Source of the DNA: an uncultured Solirubrobacteraceae bacterium
Lineage (GTDB): Bacteria; Actinomycetota; Thermoleophilia; Solirubrobacterales; Solirubrobacteraceae
Direction of reading: 5' to 3'
NCBI GenBank assembly: GCA_902806215.1
Contig: CADCVT010000160.1
Location: 1-5,328, forward strand
Length of the DNA: 5,328 nt
How positions within the stretch are numbered: position 1 is the first letter of the stretch; each line of letters starts with the position of its first letter. Below are positions 1 to 4,243 of the stretch, piece by piece. Position numbers and translations under genes: made by a program. Under the pieces are notes generated by a model. It saw only the letters and a program-made list of their open reading frames with translations, was not told the origin of the DNA and did no database searches.

Positions 1-41
1 ACAACGGCACGGCCGCGGCCGACGCGAGGAAGGTGACGTGA
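1..41 (+). CDS. 3' end of an upstream gene (partial)
   Basis: Reading frame 3 is open from the window edge and gives NGTAAADARKVT before a TGA at 39-41. The next gene starts at GTG 43, a single base after this stop, with its ribosome site inside these codons. Such close packing is typical of two genes in one operon, so this is more likely a real gene end than chance. Only 12 residues are visible; the tail is polar and Ala/Lys-rich, and no family can be named. Confidence 0.4.
   Translation, partial: NGTAAADARKVT
27..33 (+). promoter_or_regulatory. Shine-Dalgarno for the small membrane protein
   Basis: AGGAAGG ends 9 bases before GTG 43 and is the only well-placed purine-rich site for this gene. 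It decides the start: the alternative ATG at 79 has GGGAGG touching it, with no spacer. The same stretch holds an 8-bp direct repeat AGGTGACG (31-38 and 41-48), the second copy of which contains the start codon. Confidence 0.5.
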
Positions 42-42
42 G

Positions 43-267
43 GTGACGAAGCGCCCGTGGCTGCTCGAGCGCGGGAGGATGGCCATCATCCTGTTGGTGG
101 TGGCGGTTCTTCCCGTGCTCGGGTGGCCGCTGGCGGTCGCCGGCATCGTGCAGGCGCGGCGCGAGCACGACCGGCGCGCCCTCGTCCTCTACGCGCTGGC
201 GTTCGCGCTCTCGTTCGTGTGGCTCATCCCGGTCTTCACCGACTTCCCCACGCCGACGGACGAGTAG
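43..267 (+). CDS. small two-pass membrane protein, function unknown
   Basis: The 74-residue protein starts with GTG. Two hydrophobic segments are evident: about residues 13-36 (starting MAIILLVVAVLPVLGWPLAV) and about 46-65 (ALVLYALAFALSFVWLIPVF). They are separated by a short, highly charged loop, QARREHDRR. The N-terminus is basic (TKRPWLLERGR) and the C-terminus is short and acidic (TPTDE). By the positive-inside rule the basic N-terminus and Arg-rich loop conflict for a simple hairpin, so topology is uncertain. Small proteins of this shape (DUF4190-like or generic actinobacterial membrane proteins) are common, but I recognise no specific family. It starts one base after the stop of an upstream gene, which suggests translational coupling. 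It ends 12 bp from a convergent gene. The start could instead be ATG 79, which would remove the basic N-terminus. Confidence 0.7.
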   Translation: MTKRPWLLERGRMAIILLVVAVLPVLGWPLAVAGIVQARREHDRRALVLYALAFALSFVWLIPVFTDFPTPTDE

Positions 268-268
268 G

Positions 269-281
269 AGCGCCTAGCGCT
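269..281. terminator. short hairpin at a convergent gene junction
   Basis: AGCGC-CTA-GCGCT is a perfect 5-bp inverted repeat with a 3-base loop, lying between the TAG at 265-267 (+) and the TAG at 280-282 (-). Its right arm runs into the stop codon of the coiled-coil gene. Its symmetry would let it act on transcripts from both sides, but the stem is short and no T tract follows on either strand. It may be only part of a terminator or mere chance in GC-rich DNA. Confidence 0.25.
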
Positions 282-816
282 ACCGCCGGCCCGGGTGGAA
301 CTCGGGCACGTCGAGCGTGTCGTCGAGCGCGGCGGCGGCCGCCTGGAGCTTGGCCGACTCGGTCTCGGCCGGGGAGAGCTGGTCGAGGCGGGCGGTCATC
401 TCGGCGTGGGCGAGGCGCACGTCGCGCAGGAGCAGCTCGGCGTTCGTGCGCAGGGAGTCCGAGAGCTCGCGGAGGTTGCCGCTCAGCTCGGTGCCGTCGC
501 GCAGGACCTCGCGCGCGGAGCCGGACGCCTCGTTGACGATCTGCCGCGCCTCGACGCGCGCGGCGTCGCGCGTCTCCTTGGCGAACTGCTCGGCGGCCTC
601 GCGCACCTTCTGCGCCTCGTCCTGCGCGTTGGCGAGCACCTCGAGCGCCTCGGCCTCGGCGGCGGCGATCCGGTTGTCGGCGGCGCGGTCGGCCTCGGCG
701 ATGCGCTGGCGCATCCGCGCTTCGGCGTCGCGCCGGATGGTCTCCGCCGTGGTCTCCGCCGCGGTGAGGATCTCACCGACCCGCGAGGTCGCGCGCGCGA
801 GCTCTTGGTCCTCCAT
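280..816 (-). CDS. DivIVA-like coiled-coil protein with an FtsZ-like C-terminal tail
   Basis: The 178-residue soluble protein starts at ATG 816-814. Almost the whole chain is one long Ala/Glu/Arg-rich helix. Residues ~1-107 show heptad-like spacing of A/I/L/V with many E-R/K pairs, as in DivIVA/Wag31-type scaffolds and ATP-synthase b-like stalks. After a small break (about 98-113, SGS...DGTELSGN), a second amphipathic stretch covers ~114-148, then an Ala-rich stretch ~155-164. There is no signal peptide or membrane segment and no clear N-terminal DivIVA lipid-binding motif, so membership in DivIVA proper is not shown. The C-terminus, DDTLDVPEFHPGRR (165-178), resembles the FtsZ C-terminal tail. 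It follows the hydrolase gene by 46 bp on the same strand but has a good -10 box directly upstream and no Shine-Dalgarno, so it is probably also expressed as a leaderless message. A role as an oligomeric scaffold in division or polar growth is inferred. A structural stalk protein is the main alternative. Confidence 0.85.
   Translation of the reverse strand: MEDQELARATSRVGEILTAAETTAETIRRDAEARMRQRIAEADRAADNRIAAAEAEALEVLANAQDEAQKVREAAEQFAKETRDAARVEARQIVNEASGSAREVLRDGTELSGNLRELSDSLRTNAELLLRDVRLAHAEMTARLDQLSPAETESAKLQAAAAALDDTLDVPEFHPGRR
283..324 (-). other. FtsZ C-terminal-peptide-like tail
   Basis: This region encodes the last 14 residues of the coiled-coil protein, DDTLDVPEFHPGRR. The FtsZ C-terminal peptide is commonly of the form D-D-L-D-[IV]-P-x-F-[LM]-[RK], which in actinobacterial FtsZ reads close to DDLDVPDF or DVDVPPF followed by basic residues. 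The match covers the acidic lead, the LDVP core, the Phe two residues later and the terminal arginines. It differs in an inserted Thr before Leu and in HPG in place of the hydrophobic/basic residue after Phe. Similarity is by eye; a functional mimic is inferred. Confidence 0.45.
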
Positions 817-822
817 GCCCGG

Positions 823-828
823 AAGATA
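823..828 (-). promoter_or_regulatory. -10 box for leaderless transcription of the coiled-coil gene
   Basis: Read on the - strand, TATCTT fits TANNNT and is followed by exactly 6 bases (CCGGGC) and then the ATG at 816. That places the expected transcription start at or next to the A of the start codon. No Shine-Dalgarno lies in this stretch. A possible weak -35, TTGCGG (849-854), has a 20-bp spacer, which is longer than ideal. Confidence 0.5.
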
Positions 829-862
829 CGCCGTGCGCAGGCGGATTCCCGCAAGGGAGCCG

Positions 863-1714
863 TCAGAGGAGGAGGTCGCGGCAGAACGCGCGCACGGCGC
901 CGTTCAGCACGTCGGCCTGCTCCCACTGCAGGAAGTGCCCGGCGCGCGGGACGACGAACGGGCCCACGTGATGCGGGAACGCGCGGACGGCGCGGTCGGG
1001 GAAGTCGGGCCAGATCACGTGGTCGTCGGGGCCGTACAGCAGGAGCGTCTCGATCGGCGACGGCTCGAAGAACATCGGCTTCTCCGACAGCGGCCGGGCA
1101 CCGAGGCCGCTCTCGTAGTTGCCGAAGCCGGCACGCAGCTTCTCTGCGTCCCCGAACGGCTCGGCGTGCCACTCGGCCTCCTCGCGCGTGAACGACCCGG
1201 GCGACGCCCAGAAGCGCGACCCGTAGAACGCGGCCACGTACCGCACGCGCTCCTCGGGCGTGCGCAGCTCCGCGGCCAGCGCGTCGGCGTCGCGGCCCTG
1301 GCGCAGGAAGTAGTCGGCGGCCGTGCGCGACTCGCGCGGGATCTCCGGCATGTCGGGCAGCAGCGGCAGGATCGAGTTGAAGATCACCTGCCGCGCGACG
1401 AGCCCGGGGAAGCGCAGGCCGAGGTCGACGATGACCCCGCCGCCGAGGTCGCCGCCGGCGCAGACGCACGACGACACGCCGAGCCGGTCCAGCAGCGCCG
1501 CAAGATCGCGCGCGTGCGCGGCGAGGTCGTAGAAGCCGTCCTCGGCGACGGGCGAGGAGCCGAAGCCCCGAAGGTCGGGCGCGATGACATCGAAGCCCGC
1601 GGCAGCGAGCGGCTCGACGTTGCGCGCCCAGATCCGCCGCGTCTCCGGCCAGCCGTGGACGAGCAGGAGCGGGAACCCGCCCTCGCCCGCCCGGTCGTAC
1701 TCGAGGTCAACCAA
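863..1714 (-). CDS. alpha/beta hydrolase, epoxide-hydrolase/dehalogenase-like
   Basis: The 283 residues are a normal length for this family. HGWP (20-23) is the oxyanion-hole HGxP motif, and DLRGFGSS (47-54) is the conserved strand-loop after it. The nucleophile elbow AGGDLGG (86-92) puts Asp89 where the nucleophile sits, as in epoxide hydrolases and haloacid/haloalkane dehalogenases rather than the Ser of esterases. The acid is probably Asp231 in GPDDHVI and the base His260 in RAGHFLQWEQ. A cap domain covers roughly 120-215 and contains tyrosines at 135, 164 and 200, candidates for epoxide activation. The usual GHDWGG elbow is altered to GGDLGG; loss of the Trp that binds halide in haloalkane dehalogenases argues against that activity. 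The best start is TTG 1714, overlapping the oxidase stop by 8 bp, with no upstream in-frame start nearby and only weak ribosome-site signal (coupled translation). The protein is cytoplasmic, with no signal peptide. A substrate shared with the adjacent alcohol oxidase is plausible but not shown. Confidence 0.9.
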   Translation of the reverse strand: MVDLEYDRAGEGGFPLLLVHGWPETRRIWARNVEPLAAAGFDVIAPDLRGFGSSPVAEDGFYDLAAHARDLAALLDRLGVSSCVCAGGDLGGGVIVDLGLRFPGLVARQVIFNSILPLLPDMPEIPRESRTAADYFLRQGRDADALAAELRTPEERVRYVAAFYGSRFWASPGSFTREEAEWHAEPFGDAEKLRAGFGNYESGLGARPLSEKPMFFEPSPIETLLLYGPDDHVIWPDFPDRAVRAFPHHVGPFVVPRAGHFLQWEQADVLNGAVRAFCRDLLL

Positions 1715-3659
1715 GCCGGGCGGCGATCTTCTGCGCGTTCATGTGGGCGATGCTCTCGATCGAGATCATCGGGTTGACGCCCGGCGCCGTCGGGAACGAC
1801 GAGCCGTCGCAGACCCAGAGGTTGCGCACCTCCCACGTCTCGCCGTCGGGGTTGCACGCGGCGTTCACCGGCGAGCCGCCCATGCGCGCGCTGCCCATGA
1901 TGTGGAACGAGCCGAGCGCGACCTGCCCGTTCTCGTAGCCGACCGCGTCGCTCTCGGCCATGAACGACGCGAGCGATCCGCTCTGCCCCGGCCGGTACTC
2001 GACGAGCTTCGCGCTCGAGCCGAAGATCCGCTGCGCGCCAGCGGCCTCGAGGATGCGCGCGGCGCCCTCGATGCCGGTCCGCAGGTGGCCGCGGTCGACC
2101 TCGGCGAGCTGCTCGCGGACCACCGGCTGGCCGTCGCGCCCGACCTTGACCTCGCCCTCGCCGCGATCGCGAACGATGATGCCGCACGCCGCCGAGAACT
2201 TCGCCGCCGCCATGTACTCGAAGTGCTGGGTGGCGCTCTGCCACGGCAGGAACGGCAGGAGCAGCGACGGGTTCAGCGGGCCCGACTCGTACTTGACGCC
2301 GTAGCCGTCGCCGTCGAGGTTCGCGTGCTCGTCGGAGTAGCGCGCCTGCATCGTGCCCTCCCACGGCCGGACCTCCTCGTCGAACCAGCCCTGGACGACG
2401 GTGACCGGATGCAGGCGCAGGTGCTGGCCGATGTTGCGGTTCTCGAGGCCCGAGCGCTTGAGCAGCGCGGGGGAGTGCAGCGCGCCGGCGGCGCTGACGA
2501 CGCCGCGCGCGTTGATGCGGACCGAGCGCCCGTCGGCGGTCGTGCACGAGATGCCGCGCGCCGCGCCCGCCTCGACGATCACCGTGTCGACCTTCGTCCG
2601 CACGAGGATCCGCGCGCCCGCCTCGAACGCGTCCTGCAGCCACGTCTTCGTCACCGAGCGCTTGGCCCCGCGGCGGCAGCCGAAGCCGCAGCGCCCGCAG
2701 TCGATCCCCTGGTCGCAGGCCGGGCCGACGTTGCGGATGATCGGCTCGACGTGGAAGCCGAGCTCGCGCATCCCGCGCTCGAGGATCGCGTCCTTCGGGT
2801 TGGCGGCGCTGTGCTCGGCGTTGACGCCGAGGCGCTCCATCACCGCCTGGGTCGCGGTCTCGTAGGCCTGGCCGTCGAAGTCCGGGACCCCGTGGGTCGC
2901 CCATTCCTTGCGGACGTAGTCCGGCGTCGGGAACGAGGTCGTGTAGTTGACGACGGTGCCGCCGCCGAGCACCGCGCCGGCGGCCAGCGCGATGTTGCCG
3001 TCGTCGGTCGCCATGCCGCCGCCGTTGAGGTAGAAGCGCCGCAGCCCGTCGAGCTCGCCGCCGTCGAAGTCCTCGTCGTCGTAGTAGCCGCCGGCCTCGA
3101 CGACGATCACGTCGAGCCCCTTGGCGGCCAGGACCCCGGCGACCGTCCCGCCGCCCGCGCCCGAGCCGACGACCACGACGTCGCACTCCATCTGCGCCTG
3201 CGGCTCGGCGGGCGTCAGCGCCTTCGGCGGCGCGTCCGGGTTCTTGCCCAGCGGGCCCGGGTAGTCGATCGCGCCCCACACGGGGGAGGCGCCGCCGTCG
3301 CGCGCGGGCAGCCCGTAGTAGTGGATGAGCGCGGCGCGCCGCAGGCCGTGGAAGAGGCCTCGCTTCGGCATGAGCCGCGAGTCGGCGTACGAGCGCAGGA
3401 CGGCCTCGCGCTTGTCCTGCGGCAGGTCGCTGAAGCGGTTCCACCCACCCCCGCCGGCGGCGGTCATCGGCTTGGAGTCGAAGGCGGCGAGGGCGAGCCC
3501 GAACTGCTTGCGCTCGGTCGCGCGCGGGTTGAGGTCGAGGGCCTCGGCGATGGCGTCCGGGACGCCGAGGGCGCTGGCGCTGGGCACGCCGTCGGCGCCG
3601 GGCGCGAACGTGTCGCAGATGGCCGTGAGGGAGCGGCGCTGACGCGCAGACAGGTCCAT
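1707..3659 (-). CDS. GMC-family FAD alcohol oxidase/dehydrogenase, long-chain-alcohol-oxidase-like
   Basis: The 650-residue flavoprotein oxidises an alcohol to a carbonyl using FAD. Residues ~1-120 form a helical domain (LSARQRRSLTAICDTFAPGA at 3-22) like the N-terminal part of plant and bacterial long-chain alcohol oxidases and the gluconate 2-dehydrogenase subunit 3 family, here fused. The FAD Rossmann motif is VVVVGSGAGGGT (161-172), with the ribose-binding Glu at 188 (VVEAGG). The GMC signature is AVLGGGTVVNYTTSFPTP (229-246). A cysteine cluster, C315-x5-C321-x2-C324-x3-C328, is followed by RRGAKRS. The C-terminal catalytic region has His586 in SFHIMGSARMGG and Asn629 in PGVNPMISIES. No signal peptide or membrane segment is seen, so it is probably cytoplasmic. 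ATG 3659 starts the N-terminal domain intact, and a TAGGTT -10 box lies 7 bases upstream, suggesting a leaderless message. It is the first gene of an operon with the overlapping hydrolase. Alternatives are cholesterol oxidase-type or other GMC dehydrogenases; the substrate is unknown. Confidence 0.95.
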   Translation of the reverse strand: MDLSARQRRSLTAICDTFAPGADGVPSASALGVPDAIAEALDLNPRATERKQFGLALAAFDSKPMTAAGGGGWNRFSDLPQDKREAVLRSYADSRLMPKRGLFHGLRRAALIHYYGLPARDGGASPVWGAIDYPGPLGKNPDAPPKALTPAEPQAQMECDVVVVGSGAGGGTVAGVLAAKGLDVIVVEAGGYYDDEDFDGGELDGLRRFYLNGGGMATDDGNIALAAGAVLGGGTVVNYTTSFPTPDYVRKEWATHGVPDFDGQAYETATQAVMERLGVNAEHSAANPKDAILERGMRELGFHVEPIIRNVGPACDQGIDCGRCGFGCRRGAKRSVTKTWLQDAFEAGARILVRTKVDTVIVEAGAARGISCTTADGRSVRINARGVVSAAGALHSPALLKRSGLENRNIGQHLRLHPVTVVQGWFDEEVRPWEGTMQARYSDEHANLDGDGYGVKYESGPLNPSLLLPFLPWQSATQHFEYMAAAKFSAACGIIVRDRGEGEVKVGRDGQPVVREQLAEVDRGHLRTGIEGAARILEAAGAQRIFGSSAKLVEYRPGQSGSLASFMAESDAVGYENGQVALGSFHIMGSARMGGSPVNAACNPDGETWEVRNLWVCDGSSFPTAPGVNPMISIESIAHMNAQKIAARLG

Positions 3660-3676
3660 GCGCGCGAACCTACACT
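3647..3676 (+). promoter_or_regulatory. promoter of the SLOG-fold gene, leaderless type
   Basis: TACACT at 3671-3676 is a good TANNNT -10 box, 8 bases before ATG 3685. CAGACA at 3647-3652 matches TTGACA at four of six positions with an 18-bp spacer, and lies within the first codons of the divergent GMC gene. With the usual 6-7 base gap to the transcription start, the message would begin one or two bases before, or at, the ATG. No ribosome site precedes the ATG, which agrees with a leaderless transcript. Confidence 0.5.
3667..3672 (-). promoter_or_regulatory. -10 box for leaderless transcription of the GMC oxidase operon
   Basis: Read on the - strand, TAGGTT (TANNNT) is followed by 7 bases (CGCGCGC) and then the ATG at 3659, so transcription should begin at or beside the start codon. 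No Shine-Dalgarno is present. No clear -35 is visible; it would fall inside the first codons of the divergent gene. The box shares its TA/AT base pairs at 3671-3672 with the opposing promoter. Confidence 0.5.
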
Positions 3677-3684
3677 CTGCGGCG

Positions 3685-4137
3685 ATGGCCCAGCACCCCT
3701 ACGGCGCCGTGGCCGTCGTCGGGCCCGGCGACGCCACGCCCGCGGAGGCGTCTGCCGCGTCGGCGATCGGTCTCGGACTGGCCTCCCGCGGCATCACCGT
3801 CGTGTGCGGCGGCCTTGGAGGTGTCATGGAGGCCGCGTGCGCCGGAGCGCGCTCCGTCGGGGGCGTCACGATCGGCCTGCTCCCGGGCCACGACCGCCGC
3901 GACGCGAACCGGTTCGTGTCGGTGGCGATCCCGACCGGGATGGGGGAGCTGCGCAACGGCCTCGTGATCCGCGCCGCGGACGCCGTCGTGGCGGTCGGCG
4001 GAGGGCACGGGACGCTGTCGGAGATCGCGCTCGCGCTCAAGGCGGGCAAGCGCGTGGTCGGGGTCGACTCGTGGGACGTCGACGGCGTCGAGCCCGCGCA
4101 GGACGCCTCCGACGCGCTGACCCGGCTGCTGGCGTAG
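3685..4137 (+). CDS. SLOG/LOG-fold nucleotide-binding protein, TIGR00725-like
   Basis: The 150-residue Rossmann-like protein matches the pattern of the TIGR00725 group, related to LOG cytokinin-activating phosphoribohydrolases ('lysine decarboxylase-like' in old annotation). Visible motifs are GAVAVVGPGDATP (7-19), CGGLGGVMEAACAGA (41-55, glycine-rich phosphate-binding loop), GLLPG (64-68), ELRNGL with Arg90 (88-93) and AVGGGHGTLSE (103-113), equivalent to the LOG signature PGGxGTxxE with Glu113. Arg90 and Glu113 align with the catalytic Arg and Glu of LOG, so binding or hydrolysis of a nucleoside 5'-monophosphate is possible. The Pro of PGG is Gly here, as is usual in this subgroup, whose true reaction is not established. 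It is shorter than typical LOGs (about 180-200 aa), with no extra domains. An in-frame ATG exists at 3658, but it overlaps the oxidase start codon and would bury the -10 box. ATG 3685 gives the normal family N-terminus. Confidence 0.85.
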   Translation: MAQHPYGAVAVVGPGDATPAEASAASAIGLGLASRGITVVCGGLGGVMEAACAGARSVGGVTIGLLPGHDRRDANRFVSVAIPTGMGELRNGLVIRAADAVVAVGGGHGTLSEIALALKAGKRVVGVDSWDVDGVEPAQDASDALTRLLA

Positions 4138-4150
4138 CAACTTCCGTTGC
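4137..4150. repeat. short inverted repeat after the SLOG gene
   Basis: GCAAC-TTCC-GTTGC is a perfect 5-bp stem with a 4-base loop beginning at the last base of the TAG stop (4135-4137) and ending 4 bases before a TATCGT -10 candidate. There is no T tract, so it is weak as a terminator. Its position around the expected -35 region of the next gene also allows an operator role. Chance is possible. Confidence 0.25.
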
Positions 4151-4154
4151 GCAG

Positions 4155-4160
4155 TATCGT
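4155..4160 (+). promoter_or_regulatory. candidate -10 box for the FG-GAP gene
   Basis: TATCGT fits TANNNT and stands 14 bases before ATG 4175, giving a predicted leader of about 7-8 bases. The only purine stretch (AAGG, 4171-4174) touches the ATG, so a normal Shine-Dalgarno is absent. No convincing -35 is seen. Co-transcription from the SLOG gene, whose stop is 37 bp upstream, is the alternative. Confidence 0.35.
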
Positions 4161-4174
4161 TCGAGCGGCCAAGG

Positions 4175-4243
4175 ATGGTTCGGAACGCGCTGATCGGGGT
4201 GGTGGTGGCGTTCGCCTGCGCGGGCGCGGCGCCCGCGTACGCG
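4175..4243 (+). other. Sec signal peptide of the FG-GAP protein
   Basis: These are residues 1-23. The n-region is short with one Arg, the h-region is Val/Ala-rich, and A-Y-A at 21-23 satisfies the -3/-1 rule. No twin arginine is present. Confidence 0.75.

Noticed and set aside
31..48. Direct repeat AGGTGACG twice, as a possible regulator site
   Set aside because: It spans the stop and start codons of adjoining genes and is explained by GTGA stop/start usage. Two 8-bp copies are too little to support a binding site.
317..1777. A 486-codon + strand open frame across the coiled-coil and hydrolase genes
   Set aside because: Ser/Ala/Arg-rich antisense reading without domain motifs. The opposite strand explains the region fully.
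1384..3444. A 686-codon alternative frame on the - strand within the oxidase
   Set aside because: Its composition is Arg/Gly/Pro/Ala repeats, and its last part is an out-of-frame reading of the hydrolase region. It is a shadow of the GMC and hydrolase genes.
3658..3684. Earlier ATG (3658) as start of the SLOG-fold protein
   Set aside because: It would add nine residues (MRANLHSAA) not typical of the family, overlap the divergent start codon, and place the -10 box inside the coding region. ATG 3685 fits the leaderless promoter.
1584..4193. A very long open frame (869 codons) on the + strand antisense to the GMC oxidase and hydrolase
   Set aside because: It is Arg/Ala/Val/Asp-rich low-complexity sequence with no recognisable motif. 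Such frames arise because GC-rich third positions remove stops on the opposite strand. The - strand frames carry complete, ordered family motifs.
4211..4222. Possible lipoprotein box around Cys15 of the FG-GAP protein
   Set aside because: The residues before the Cys are A-F-A, with no Leu/Val/Ile at -3, and a better signal-peptidase I site (AYA) follows eight residues later.
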